Source: Arthrobacter sp. V1I9 (GTDB taxonomy: Bacteria; Actinomycetota; Actinomycetes; Actinomycetales; Micrococcaceae). Taken from it: DNA of 64,000 bases. The stretch lies in contig NZ_JAUSYU010000001.1 in NCBI RefSeq assembly GCF_030817075.1, positions 3,162,001 through 3,226,000 on the forward strand. The letters run 5' to 3'. Below are positions 33,532-44,221 of the stretch, in pieces. The position numbers and the translations under genes are program-made. The notes beneath the pieces were generated by a model. The model was not told the DNA's origin. It did no database searches and was given only the letters and a program-made list of their open reading frames with translations. Position 1 is the stretch's first letter. Every line of letters begins with the position of its first letter.

Positions 33532-34266
33532 ATGCTGCGCGTCCGACCCCTCCACTTCACATCCAAGATTGAGTCCTGGGACCGGCTCCTTACCGCCCTG
33601 GGCCTGGTCCTGACCGAGGGCGACGGCGGTTTCCGCGTTTTTGACGCCGGTTCGGGCCGCCTTGCCCTCCATGACGTGCCCGAAGGGACAGCGGGGGACG
33701 GAACCACCGCGTTGGCGGTGGAGGTGGGAGACCTGGCCGAGTTTGCGCGCCGCACCAATCTCTCGGCGGCGGATGAGGGAACCGCGCCGGCGGAAATCAT
33801 CACGGCAGACCACGGCGAAGCCTGCAAAATCACCGCGCCGGATGGTTTCAGTTTCCTGGCTGATCCGGCCGCCCTCGACGCCCAGGGTGGCGGCGGGGAC
33901 CCGGCCCTCGCCGTCGTCGGGGTCTGGCTGACGGAGGACACCGCCTCCGCTGCGCAGACGCTGCGGCACGTCGGCGCCCGCCCGCGTCCCGTGCCGGACG
34001 CTGACGAAACCGCCGACTTCACCGCGAAGAACGGAGGAGTCCTCCTGGTGCGCCCGGCGACGGGGACGCCCCGCTCAGGGCTCGGCTTTGAGTACGACGG
34101 CGGCTTGGAACCGCTGCGGGAACGCCTCGCCTCGGCAGGGTTCGAAGCCGGCATTACGGAGGAGGCATTTGGCAGCACGCTCCACGTGCCCAACCCGGAT
34201 GCCGGCGCCGCCGCGCCCCACGTGCCGGCCACGGTATGGATCTCCGAGCGGCGTCCCATGGGGTAG
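33532..34266 (+). CDS. VOC-superfamily protein (two glyoxalase-like modules)
   Basis: A 244-residue protein made of two VOC halves: LRVRPLHFTSKIESWDRLLT to TADHGEACKITAPDGFSF (about 3-105), then ALAVVGVWLTEDTASAAQTL to HVPATVWISERR (about 120-240). Neither half keeps a full His/Glu metal set, so a binding rather than a catalytic role is as likely. AAGGAGAAGCC precedes the ATG. It is followed after 9 bp by the NUDIX-like gene, so the two are probably co-transcribed. Confidence 0.8.
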   Translation: MLRVRPLHFTSKIESWDRLLTALGLVLTEGDGGFRVFDAGSGRLALHDVPEGTAGDGTTALAVEVGDLAEFARRTNLSAADEGTAPAEIITADHGEACKITAPDGFSFLADPAALDAQGGGGDPALAVVGVWLTEDTASAAQTLRHVGARPRPVPDADETADFTAKNGGVLLVRPATGTPRSGLGFEYDGGLEPLRERLASAGFEAGITEEAFGSTLHVPNPDAGAAAPHVPATVWISERRPMG

Positions 34267-34275
34267 AACTTAACC

Positions 34276-34815
34276 ATGAACGTGCGCACCCCTGACCCGA
34301 ATCCCGGCTGGCTTTCCGAAGAAGACCTCTTTGAGGCGCGCGGGCGGCTGCCCATGGTTTACGTCGAGGCAGTGCCCGTCCGGCTGGATCCGCTGGGCTT
34401 CGTCAACGAAGTGGGAACACTCCTCCAGGCTGACGAGGACGGCACCATGGTCCGGTCCCTCGTTTCCGGCCGCGTCATTTACCGCGAGACCATCCGCGCG
34501 GCCCTTCTCCGGCACATGGAGAAGGACCTTGGCCCGCTGGCGTTCCCACAGCTTCCCGTCAGCCCGGTCCCCTTCACCGTGGCGGAGTACTTCCCGGCCC
34601 CGTCCCAGACCGGCTTCACCGACGAGCGCCAACACGCCGTCTCGCTGGCTTACGTGATCCCCGTGACGGGCGAATGCGAGCCCCGCCAGGACGCCCTTGA
34701 ACTCACCTGGATGACCCCCGAGGAAGTGCTCAGTCCCGGTGTTCAGGTGGAGTTCACGGGCGGGCGCGGCGGGTTGATCCGGCAGGCCCTGGCCTTCGCG
34801 GGCGTGGGGTTCTGA
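34276..34815 (+). CDS. NUDIX hydrolase family protein (DUF4916)
   Basis: A 179-residue protein of the DUF4916/NUDIX-like group, very well kept across actinobacteria. WLSEEDLFEARGRLPMVYVE, VSGRVIYRETIRAALLRHME, KDLGPLAFPQLPVSPVPFTV and RQHAVSLAYVIPVTGEC run through the family's whole length. The canonical Nudix box (GX5EX7REUXEEXGU) is not intact; ETIRAALLRHMEKDLG occupies that position. Substrate unknown. It lies 9 bp after the VOC gene. Confidence 0.88.
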   Translation: MNVRTPDPNPGWLSEEDLFEARGRLPMVYVEAVPVRLDPLGFVNEVGTLLQADEDGTMVRSLVSGRVIYRETIRAALLRHMEKDLGPLAFPQLPVSPVPFTVAEYFPAPSQTGFTDERQHAVSLAYVIPVTGECEPRQDALELTWMTPEEVLSPGVQVEFTGGRGGLIRQALAFAGVGF

Positions 34816-34902
34816 CACCCTCGGCCGCACCCGGCGTCCCCGACTTCCGGCACCGTCCTTTGTAGACTGTAGGGCGGACCGCAAGAGAACTTAAGGACTC
34901 CC

Positions 34903-35901
34903 ATGACCGAAACACCAGCCGCCCGGCACCATCGTGAACAGCAGGCTGGATCCCTGACCCCCGGCAGCCACATCCTCCTGCCCGGCGGTGAACGGACGGC
35001 GGAGATCCACCAGGTGGAGCTGGAACCGGACGATTTCGGCGCCCCCGCGCTGGTACTCGCCAGCCTGGCCGGCGGCGGCACTCTGCGTATCGCCGTGGCC
35101 ACCACCGTGACGGTAACCGAGGGAGCGTCCGACGCCGTAACGCCGCTTCCCGTGCCGGCGGAGCCTTTCGAGGAGGCCCGGCAGGAGCAGCCCGGCGAAA
35201 CCCCCGCTGCGGCACCAGTGGCTCCCGCCGTCGTCGTACCTCCGCTGCCCGCGGTTCCGCCGGCGGCCAGCGGCCCCAGCGAGGAAGAGCTCGCCCTGAT
35301 CCCGGCTCCGCAAGGCACGCCGGAATCGGTGGTGGAAGCCGCAGCGGAGGCACACCCGGACGCGATGGGCGTGCTGCTGCTGGCCGACCGGCTGGCGAAG
35401 GGCGTGAACTTTAAGTCGGGCAGCTGCCTCAAGGACCTCAGCGACCTCGCCCACGAACTCTTCATCACCCTCAAGGACGCCGACGGCTCCCTGGCGGTCG
35501 CGGACCTGCTGAACGTCCTGCCGTACGACGGGAATCCCGGCCGGTGGACCTCGGTGGAGGCGTCCCTGGCGCTGTCCAGCTACATCTGCCGGCAGGACGG
35601 CCAGAAGGAGCGGGCAGAGGTCTACGAGAGGCTGATCCGGACCCCGGAAAACCAGGAGACCGATCCGTTCAAGGCGAGGATGGCCGCCAAGGTCCGGCAG
35701 CGGTCCCTGAATGAGCCCAACCTGTACGACAAGGAAATTTTCCGGTCCATCGACAACTCCAACCACGATGCCGAGCGGGAATGGCGGCTGCTGCGGCTCG
35801 AATCCCTGCTGTTCCTCCGTGCCCACGGAGGTTCTGAAACCATCGGGTCCGGCGAACTTGAACGCCGCATCAGCAACGAACTTGAGGCTGTCCGCGCCTA
35901 A
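34903..35901 (+). CDS. Conserved actinobacterial hypothetical protein (DUF6707-like)
   Basis: A 332-residue protein in two parts. Residues 1-75 are a small beta domain (LTPGSHILLPGGERTAEIHQ), followed by a Pro/Ala/Val-rich linker (about 80-140). The C-terminal about 190 residues are all helical (ADRLAKGVNFKSGSCLKDLS, DLAHELFITLKDADGSLAVA, LLNVLPYDGNPGRWTSVEAS) and resemble the DUF6707 region of Arthrobacter proteins. No membrane segment. Function unknown; the TPR-like helices suggest protein contact. Confidence 0.7.
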   Translation: MTETPAARHHREQQAGSLTPGSHILLPGGERTAEIHQVELEPDDFGAPALVLASLAGGGTLRIAVATTVTVTEGASDAVTPLPVPAEPFEEARQEQPGETPAAAPVAPAVVVPPLPAVPPAASGPSEEELALIPAPQGTPESVVEAAAEAHPDAMGVLLLADRLAKGVNFKSGSCLKDLSDLAHELFITLKDADGSLAVADLLNVLPYDGNPGRWTSVEASLALSSYICRQDGQKERAEVYERLIRTPENQETDPFKARMAAKVRQRSLNEPNLYDKEIFRSIDNSNHDAEREWRLLRLESLLFLRAHGGSETIGSGELERRISNELEAVRA

Positions 35902-35949
35902 GTAAATTCCCTCTACCCGGCACCCGGCCGGAGTTGTACATTCGGGGCT

Positions 35950-38070
<2,121 letters not shown>

Positions 38071-38132
38071 GCTCCGGCTGGTCCCGCCGTCGTAATCCCC
38101 CGCAAAGGTGCCGGGCGGAATGGTGCCCGGAC

Positions 38133-38203
38133 GCCGTTTCGACGGTTCCCTGCAGGCGCGACGCTTTCAAACGTCGAGTGCGCAGGGAACCGTCGAAACG
38201 GGC
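38133..38203. repeat. 71-bp hairpin repeat, copy 1
   Basis: CGTTTCGACGGTTCCCTGC and its perfect complement form a 19-bp outer stem (38135-38153 with 38183-38201 approximately), with CGACG/CGTCG as an inner stem. It matches copy 2 at 67 of 71 positions and lies between tgt and the DUF559 gene. Confidence 0.88.
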
Positions 38204-38263
38204 TTGTGCACATAGCGGTGTCCGGCCCTGGGCTGCCGAGGCCGGCCCGGCGATTGTGGAGCC

Positions 38264-39202
38264 ATGACCACACTTGCCGCCCTTCCTCCGTCGGTGAACC
38301 TCTGGCGGACGGATGAACTCCTCGAACAGGGGCTGAACTCCCGGGCCATTGCGGCACTGGTCCGCGAAGGAACCCTGCTGCGGGTGCGGCGTGGCTGTTA
38401 TGCGCGCAGCGCCTGGTGGACAGGCTTGAAAGCCGCCGGACGCCGTCGCCAAATCATCCATGCCCACGCGCACGGAACCAGAACGACGTCGGCAGGCGGG
38501 TTTGTCTACAGCCACACCTCGGGTGCCAGCTTGCGGCGGCTTCACCTGTGGGACGTCGATGACCTGGTGCACTTGACCCAATCGGGTCGCCCGTCCAAGG
38601 TCTCACACGGGCATGGGGTCGTTGCCCACACCAGGAGTCTTATCAGCCGCGACCTCTCGTTTGTGGACGGCTTGCCGTGCACTTCGTTGGAACGCACGGT
38701 GGTGGACTGCTGCCTGATGTTCAATCTCCGGCAGTCCGTGATCCTGGTGGATCACGCTGCCAGGCTGGGCGCAGATCTTCCACTCCTGAGGGGTCATTGC
38801 GCCGCGTTGGCAGGCCGCAACGGAGTACTGGCACTGCGCCGGGCCCTTGAACTTGCCGACCCCCGTTCAGAGTCAGCCGGCGAGAGCCTCACCAGGGAGC
38901 TGCTCGTGAGGCTCAAAATAGAAGTCCCTGTCCCCCAGTTCGAAGTTCACACGCCACTCGGACGGCACCGGCTGGACTTCGCCTGGCCGGAACGCAAGGT
39001 TGCCCTTGAATTTGATGGCAAGTCAAAGTACTTCGAGTACCGCCCCACCAATGAGGTCCTGTTCGAGGAACGCCGGCGCGAGAAAGCGCTGATGGAGGAA
39101 GGCTGGACGTTTCTCCGGGTGGAGTGGAAGGACCTGTTTAACGAGGCCGAATTCAAGTACCGCGTGCTGCGGGCGTTGGCCCAGGGCTCGGAGCACGGCT
39201 GA
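38264..39202 (+). CDS. AbiEi-like wHTH plus DUF559 (Vsr-like endonuclease) protein
   Basis: A 312-residue protein. The N-terminus (WRTDELLEQGLNSRAIAALV, REGTLLRVRRGCYA) is the AbiEi_4-type winged helix used by type IV antitoxins; the C-terminus is DUF559: VPQFEVHTPLGRHRLDFAWP, ERKVALEFDGKSKYFEY and GWTFLRVEWKDLF, a PD-(D/E)xK fold with Asp, Glu and Lys in place. Such proteins occur in many copies per actinobacterial genome. No toxin gene adjoins, so I do not call a toxin-antitoxin system. It is bracketed by two near-identical 71-bp hairpins, the second starting 5 nt past the stop. Confidence 0.85.
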   Translation: MTTLAALPPSVNLWRTDELLEQGLNSRAIAALVREGTLLRVRRGCYARSAWWTGLKAAGRRRQIIHAHAHGTRTTSAGGFVYSHTSGASLRRLHLWDVDDLVHLTQSGRPSKVSHGHGVVAHTRSLISRDLSFVDGLPCTSLERTVVDCCLMFNLRQSVILVDHAARLGADLPLLRGHCAALAGRNGVLALRRALELADPRSESAGESLTRELLVRLKIEVPVPQFEVHTPLGRHRLDFAWPERKVALEFDGKSKYFEYRPTNEVLFEERRREKALMEEGWTFLRVEWKDLFNEAEFKYRVLRALAQGSEHG

Positions 39203-39207
39203 GCACC

Positions 39208-39278
39208 GCCGTTTCGACGGTTCCCTGCAGGCGCGACGATCTCGAACGTCGAGTGCGCAGGGAACCGTCGAATCGGGC
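39208..39278. repeat. 71-bp hairpin repeat, copy 2
   Basis: Same orientation as copy 1, four mismatches; the outer stem is 17-18 bp because of GAAT for GAAA. It starts 5 nt after the DUF559 stop and could act as its terminator. Confidence 0.88.
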
Positions 39279-39306
39279 AGCAGCCGACGGCGTGCGCGGC
39301 GGGGCC

Positions 39307-40056
39307 TCAGGCCGCGGGCGAGGGAACCACGCCGTAGCTCGGCTCGCGCTTCTTGATCCAGCCGATGACCAGCGACGTGACTGGCACGAAGAGGAACTCC
39401 ACCAAAGTCTTGTAAACGAAGCCCACCACCACGTAGTTCACGAACGTCCCGAAGTCGGTAATGCCGATGACGGAAGCGGCGATGCTGCAGAAGATGAGGG
39501 TGTCCACGAATTCGCCGGCACCGGAAGAACCCATAAGGCGCGCCCACAGTGACTTCTCACCCGAGCGGGCCTTCATCCTGACGAGGATCCACGAGTTGAT
39601 GGTCTGCCCGGCAAGGAATGCAAGCAGCGAAGCCAGCACAATCTGCGGTACCGGGCCCAATGCGCCTTCCAGGGCGGCCTGCTTTGACGTTCCAAACTCG
39701 TCGTCAAAGCCGGGCAGGGCAATGATCACCCAGTAGCAGAGGGACGCGAAGACGGACAGCGCGAACGTGGTGAGAATGGCCTTGCGGGCCACCCTGAAGC
39801 CGTAGACCTCGCTGATGACGTCGCCCAGGATGTACGCCAGCGGAAAGAGGAAGAAGCCGCCGTCGGTGATGATCGGCCCGATGGCTACGCCCTTCGACGC
39901 CCCGATGTTGGACAGGATCAGTACCACCGCCATGGACGCCAGCATGATCCCGAAGTAGGGAGAACCGATGGAGGCGAACTTGGCTGCGCTGCCTGGCGGG
40001 GTTGTTTCGGGCAGGGCGTTGTGGCCTGAGCCTGAGGGCATGGGGATTCCATTCAT
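39307..40056 (-). CDS. yhhQ: Queuosine precursor transporter (YhhQ/VUT family)
   Basis: A 249-residue membrane protein with about six helices. LASMAVVLILSNIGASKGV, FFLFPLAYILGDVISEVYGF and ASLLAFLAGQTINSWILVRM are the YhhQ signatures, with the conserved Asn, Asp, Glu and Gln inside the membrane, and SLWARLMGSSGAGEFVDTLIF the last block. YhhQ imports preQ0/preQ1 or queuine-type bases. Pairing with tgt 1.2 kb away supports queuine salvage; the DUF559 gene stands between. ATG 40056 gives MNGIPMPSG. Upstream, TGCTAATAC on the minus strand could be an extended -10. Confidence 0.92.
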   Translation of the reverse strand: MNGIPMPSGSGHNALPETTPPGSAAKFASIGSPYFGIMLASMAVVLILSNIGASKGVAIGPIITDGGFFLFPLAYILGDVISEVYGFRVARKAILTTFALSVFASLCYWVIIALPGFDDEFGTSKQAALEGALGPVPQIVLASLLAFLAGQTINSWILVRMKARSGEKSLWARLMGSSGAGEFVDTLIFCSIAASVIGITDFGTFVNYVVVGFVYKTLVEFLFVPVTSLVIGWIKKREPSYGVVPSPAA

Positions 40057-40186
40057 AGTGGTTCGCTCGGGCGTCCGGGGTTGATGCCGGCCGCCGGCTG
40101 TATTAGCACTGTCCGCCCAATTCTCCCATTGAACGCTGTTCAGGCACACAAAGCGGGCGGGCGACGCCGGATGGCAGGATAGTGCC

Positions 40187-41044
40187 ATGACTTCTGTTCC
40201 CACCGACGTCCAGTCCCCCGCTGCCGCTCCCGCTGTTGTCCTGACCATTGCAGGCTCTGAAGCCACCGGCGGCGCCGGCGCCCAGGCCGACCTGAAGACC
40301 TTCCAGGAGCTCGGCGTCTTTGGCATTGCCAACCTCACCTGCATCGTGTCCTTCAACCCGAACGACAGCTGGAACCACCGCTTTGTCCCGGTGGACCAGC
40401 AGGTGATAGCAGACCAGCTGGAGGCGACGACGGCGGCCTACGGGCCGGAATCGGGCGCGACGTCGGTGCTGGAAACCGTGAAGATCGGCATGCTGGGCAG
40501 CCCGGCCACCATCAACACTGTGGCCGGCGCCCTCAAGGCAGGGCAGTTCCGCAACGTGGTCCTGGACCCCGTGCTCATCTGCAAGGGCCAGGAGCCCGGG
40601 CATGCCCTGGACACGGACCAGGCATTGAAGGCGCAGATCCTCCCCCTGGCCACCTTCGTCACGCCGAACCACTTCGAAGCTGAGTCCCTTTCCGGGCTGG
40701 AGATCAATGATGTGGAGTCCCTGAAGGCTGCTGCTGTACGCATCCACGAGCTCAGCGGGGCCGCAGTGCTGGCCAAGGGCGGGGTGCGGCTGGCAGGCCC
40801 GGACGCCGTCGACGTCTACTACGACGGCGAAACCTTGGAAGTCCTCAGCGCGCCCAAAGTGGGCGAGGTGGCGGTGTCCGGCGCCGGCTGCTCGCTCGCG
40901 GCGGCAGTAACGGCGGAACTGGCCAAGGGTGCCACGCCGCTGGAAGCTGCCCGGGCAGCCAAAGACTTCGTCAGCGCCGGAATCCGCAACCGGGTGGCCT
41001 CCGGGGCTCCGTTCGACGCCCTTTGGCAGGGCGGCACGCGCTAG
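40187..41044 (+). CDS. pdxK: Pyridoxine/hydroxymethylpyrimidine kinase (ThiD/PdxK family)
   Basis: A 285-residue ribokinase-fold enzyme that phosphorylates B6 vitamers or HMP. TIAGSEATGGAGAQADLKTF (about 20-39) replaces the usual GSDxSGGAGIQAD, VLDPVLICKGQ and TPNHFEAESLSGLEI are substrate/ATP motifs and VSGAGCSLAAAVTAEL holds the catalytic GxGC. The Glu in GSEATGG favours the ThiD-like pyridoxine kinase of Gram-positives over true HMP-P kinase. It is divergent from yhhQ. Choice between the two substrates is not safe by eye. Confidence 0.87.
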   Translation: MTSVPTDVQSPAAAPAVVLTIAGSEATGGAGAQADLKTFQELGVFGIANLTCIVSFNPNDSWNHRFVPVDQQVIADQLEATTAAYGPESGATSVLETVKIGMLGSPATINTVAGALKAGQFRNVVLDPVLICKGQEPGHALDTDQALKAQILPLATFVTPNHFEAESLSGLEINDVESLKAAAVRIHELSGAAVLAKGGVRLAGPDAVDVYYDGETLEVLSAPKVGEVAVSGAGCSLAAAVTAELAKGATPLEAARAAKDFVSAGIRNRVASGAPFDALWQGGTR

Positions 41045-41057
41045 CGGATCCTCGCGC

Positions 41058-42317
41058 TTACCGCGGGGCCGCCACCTTCCCCATAAACAACGGCAGGCCC
41101 GTCCCCACATGCACAACCTGGTAGTGGAACGGCCGGTCGAAACTGATGGACCGCGCCGGCTCGGGCTGGACGCTCGTGGCCATGCCGTTGATCTGTGTGA
41201 CGGCGGCGGCCACGGTCCCTTTCTCCGCCACGGTGATGTTGGCGTCCTGGGCAGCCTGCGTGATCATCAGCCCCGGCTGGATTGCGTCGAAATCACTGGT
41301 GGTGCTCAAGGTCTTCCGCAGTCCAAGCTTTTCGAGGATGGCCCGGACGTCAAAGTGGCTCTTGTGGTCCCACGTGGGCAGTGCCAGGTCAATATCCTCC
41401 GGGTCGGCCGTCTCAAGGGCAAGTGCCACCTCCGCCAGCCGGTCGGCTTTGAGGGCGCCGGCACCGCCGTCGGAATCCTCGGCGGGAAGCACCAGCCGCA
41501 TCACAAAACCCCCACCATACGGGAGGTCGACGGCCTGCCAGCCCGGGCCCTCGGCGTAGGCCATTTCCTGCAGGCCGTGCAACATGGGGACATCAACCAT
41601 GCCATCTGCCGTGGCGAACGCTTCATCCCAGGTCCCCTCCGCGTCAAACGGAACGTCCCAGGCGGCAGCGAAGTAGACGGCGTTGAGCAGGCTGAAGGTA
41701 TTGTCCGGGTCATACGGAGCCGGCGCTTTCTCGATCCGGCCGCCGGTGTTTCGGTTGACCCACGCATCGATGGCGGGTTTGGTGGCCGCCTCGTCACGGA
41801 AATCCACTGGATGCACGCCTGTCCCGTAATGCTTCGTGAGCGCCTCCAGGTAGCCCCGGCCGGTGGGGACGTTCTTGTCCACAAACAGTCCGTTGGCAGT
41901 GTGCACCAGCGGTTTGGCGGGCGGGTTGTCCTCGTCCACCGAGCCGGGGTCGCCGTCGTACTCTTCGAGGGATGCGAGCAGGGCATTCATGGCCTCGTCC
42001 CGGTCCGCTTCCGGTAGTCCCAGCACGGCGTCCATTTCGGCGGCGGCCTCCCCGGACGCGCCGGCGCGCAGCATGGCCAGGGCAATCAGCAGGCTGCCCG
42101 GCGATGCGATGACGTTCCCCTCTTCGCTGGCCAGGAGTGCGTCGCCCAGCCTCAAAGCGGAATCCCGGAACGAAGCCAGTTCGTCCGGGTAAGCCGCGCG
42201 GTCTGCCGCGGCCCGCTCGACGCCGTCGGCCGTAAGCAGCTCCGGCGCTGCCGGGGCTGCACACGCTGCCAGTCCCATCACAGCGCCCAACGCCATCATC
42301 CGCTGAAAACGAAACAC
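41058..42317 (-). CDS. Lipoprotein serpin
   Basis: A 419-residue serpin exported as a lipoprotein: from GTG 42317 (GGGAGG eight bases upstream) a hydrophobic segment ends in LAAC with Cys19 lipidated. Family blocks include LLNAVYFAAAWDVPFDAEGT, LDLPYGGG-like VDLPYGGGFVMRLVLP and FDRPFHYQVVHVGTGLPLFM. The hinge EKGTVAAAVT (Gly-Thr, then small residues) is that of inhibitory serpins able to insert their loop; the cleavable bond lies in the following INGMATSVQPE. Target would be a serine protease at the cell surface; the subtilase at 22207 is a conceivable but untested partner. Single gene. Confidence 0.92.
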   Translation of the reverse strand: MFRFQRMMALGAVMGLAACAAPAAPELLTADGVERAAADRAAYPDELASFRDSALRLGDALLASEEGNVIASPGSLLIALAMLRAGASGEAAAEMDAVLGLPEADRDEAMNALLASLEEYDGDPGSVDEDNPPAKPLVHTANGLFVDKNVPTGRGYLEALTKHYGTGVHPVDFRDEAATKPAIDAWVNRNTGGRIEKAPAPYDPDNTFSLLNAVYFAAAWDVPFDAEGTWDEAFATADGMVDVPMLHGLQEMAYAEGPGWQAVDLPYGGGFVMRLVLPAEDSDGGAGALKADRLAEVALALETADPEDIDLALPTWDHKSHFDVRAILEKLGLRKTLSTTSDFDAIQPGLMITQAAQDANITVAEKGTVAAAVTQINGMATSVQPEPARSISFDRPFHYQVVHVGTGLPLFMGKVAAPR

Positions 42318-42472
42318 CTCTGTCGCCTCCCCCGGCACACGGCGGGAATCCGCCTCCTCCCAGTGAACCAGCGACGGCGGCATCAGGCGATGCCGGTAGG
42401 GTCACGCTTTGCACTCATTTGGGTCTCGCCGGCATGCCAGCCTGGCCGGCTTCCTGGAGCCCCGACAAAAGA

Positions 42473-42506
42473 GGAACGACGGCGGGTGGGCACCCGCCGT
42501 CGTTCC
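42473..42506 (-). terminator. Terminator of the MHS transporter gene
   Basis: A perfect 16-bp stem (GGAACGACGGCGGGTG) with a 2-nt loop, followed on the minus strand by TCTTTT, 20 nt past the stop at 42527. Confidence 0.8.
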
Positions 42507-42526
42507 TTCTTTCCTACCCTTGGACG

Positions 42527-43921
42527 CTAAGCGTCTACGAGGTCCTTGTCCTTGTCTTCGTCCTTGCGGCCCTGCACCCAGGCGTGGCCCTGTTCGTGGT
42601 CCAGGTGGGTTGCCTTCTTGTTCTTCAGCGCGAAGATGTAAACCACCAGCGAGATGGCAATGGCCACCGTGACGTAGGTGAAGAACAGGTCCACCCGCTC
42701 GGCCTTCTGGAAGGCGGCTCCAATGAGCGGGACCGTCCCGCCGAACAGGGAGTTGGCGATCGCGTAACCCAGGCCGACGCCGAGGGCACGGATGGAGGCC
42801 GGGAACAGTTCAGCCTTCACCAGGGCGTTGATGGAGGTGTAGCCGCCCACGATCAGCAGGCCGCCCAGCATCAGCAGGAAGGCAGTGAACGGATCCTGGG
42901 TGCCGGCGAGGGTGGAGAGCAGGGGCCACGTGAACAGGACACCCGTGATGCCGAACCACAGCAGCAGGGGCTTGCGGCCCACGTTGTCAGAAATCATGCC
43001 GTAAACAGGCTGCAGGAGCATAAAGATAAACAGTGCCCAGAAGTTGATCACGGAGGTCTCGGTCTTGGCGATGCCGGACGTGTCATTCATGAACTTCAGG
43101 ATGAAGTTTGTGTAGGTGTAGAACGCCACCGTGCCGCCCAGCGTGACGCCGATGCAGATCAGCAGCGGCTTCCAGTACTGGGTGAACAGCAGCTTCATGG
43201 TGCCGGGCTGGGCTACGCCTGCTGCGGCCGGGGTCTTGGCGGCCTCTACCTGCTCCGCCGAAACGGTTTCCTCCATTGAACGCCGCAGCCAGAGGACCAC
43301 CAGCGCCGCGACGCCGCCCAATGCGAAGGGAATCCGCCAGCCCCACTCGGTGAGGGCGTCCTTGCCAAGGGCGTTCTGCAGGATCACCAGAACCAGCAGT
43401 GCCAGCATCTGGCCGCCGATCAGGGTGACGTACTGGAAGCTGGAGAAGAAGCCCCGGCGCTTGGACGTTGCGGCTTCGGACATGTAAGTGGCGCTGGTAC
43501 CGTACTCGCCGCCCACCGAGAAGCCCTGGACCAGGCGGATCAGGATCAGCAGGATCAGTGCCCAGACGCCCACCTGCTGGGTGGTGGGCAGGATCGCGAT
43601 GGCGAAGGAACCGGCGGACATCAGGGTGACACTGAGGGTCAGCGCTGCCTTGCGGCCCTTGCGGTCGGCATAGCGCCCGAAGAACCAGGCTCCGATGGGG
43701 CGCATCAGGAACGACGTGGAGAAGACCGCCATTGCCTCGAGGCCGGCCTGAAGATCGTCCGTGGAGTTGAAAAAGTGGGACTGGAAGTAGGCGGCAAAGA
43801 CCGTATAAACGTACAGGTCATACCACTCGACGAGGTTGCCGGCCGAGCCCTTGAGTATGTTGCTCACTGCGCGGCGCGTCTGGGCTGCCTCGCCTGCTGC
43901 TGCGGTTTGCTGGGTGCTCAT
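42527..43921 (-). CDS. MHS-family MFS transporter (dicarboxylate/shikimate type)
   Basis: A 464-residue, 12-helix proton symporter of the metabolite:H+ symporter group. GNLVEWYDLYVYTVFAAYF at the first helix, RPIGAWFFGRYADRKGRKAA (MFS loop 2-3), RLVQGFSVGGEYGTSATYMS and MISDNVGRKPLLLW are typical of KgtP/ShiA/ProP relatives. The Lys/Asp-rich tail is cytoplasmic. It is divergent from a two-component operon that also encodes a TAXI solute receptor, so its expression may respond to an organic acid sensed by that system (inference). ATG 43921 opens MSTQQTAAAGE. Confidence 0.93.
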   Translation of the reverse strand: MSTQQTAAAGEAAQTRRAVSNILKGSAGNLVEWYDLYVYTVFAAYFQSHFFNSTDDLQAGLEAMAVFSTSFLMRPIGAWFFGRYADRKGRKAALTLSVTLMSAGSFAIAILPTTQQVGVWALILLILIRLVQGFSVGGEYGTSATYMSEAATSKRRGFFSSFQYVTLIGGQMLALLVLVILQNALGKDALTEWGWRIPFALGGVAALVVLWLRRSMEETVSAEQVEAAKTPAAAGVAQPGTMKLLFTQYWKPLLICIGVTLGGTVAFYTYTNFILKFMNDTSGIAKTETSVINFWALFIFMLLQPVYGMISDNVGRKPLLLWFGITGVLFTWPLLSTLAGTQDPFTAFLLMLGGLLIVGGYTSINALVKAELFPASIRALGVGLGYAIANSLFGGTVPLIGAAFQKAERVDLFFTYVTVAIAISLVVYIFALKNKKATHLDHEQGHAWVQGRKDEDKDKDLVDA

Positions 43922-44044
43922 CGCTGAACCTTCCTTGGCTGCGCAGCCCCCGGTATCCGCTCCGGCCCTACTTTTGTGCTGTCCATGGCAACATTGCTCA
44001 CGGTTCCTCCTCGACATTGACCGTCCCCGGGATGCCTGAGGACC

Positions 44045-44113
44045 TCACCAAAACTATTGGTGATGCAAGGCACAGCCCAAGCCGAAGGCGATTTTCCTAA
44101 CACTTCCTTAGGT
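44045..44113. promoter_or_regulatory. Inverted repeats in the MHS/two-component divergent region
   Basis: The 300-bp gap 43922-44221 holds no gene. TCACCAA-N5-TTGGTGA (44045-44063) is a perfect 7-bp inverted repeat, and CCTAA-N7-TTAGG (44097-44113) with the nearby TTTTCC repeats could be a response-regulator site. Confidence 0.4.
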
Positions 44114-44221
44114 TTTCCCCTTGCCCTGCCCGGCCGCGCGGACGTGCTGGCAGGACTGAAAACCGGCGGAAGAGGTAACCTCCAAAGGCAGGCAGCAGCT
44201 TAGACGGGACAGGAACTGGCA

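Noticed and set aside
38264..39202. Type IV toxin-antitoxin system
   Set aside because: Only an AbiEi-like wHTH fused to DUF559 is present; there is no AbiEii nucleotidyltransferase-like toxin gene next to it.
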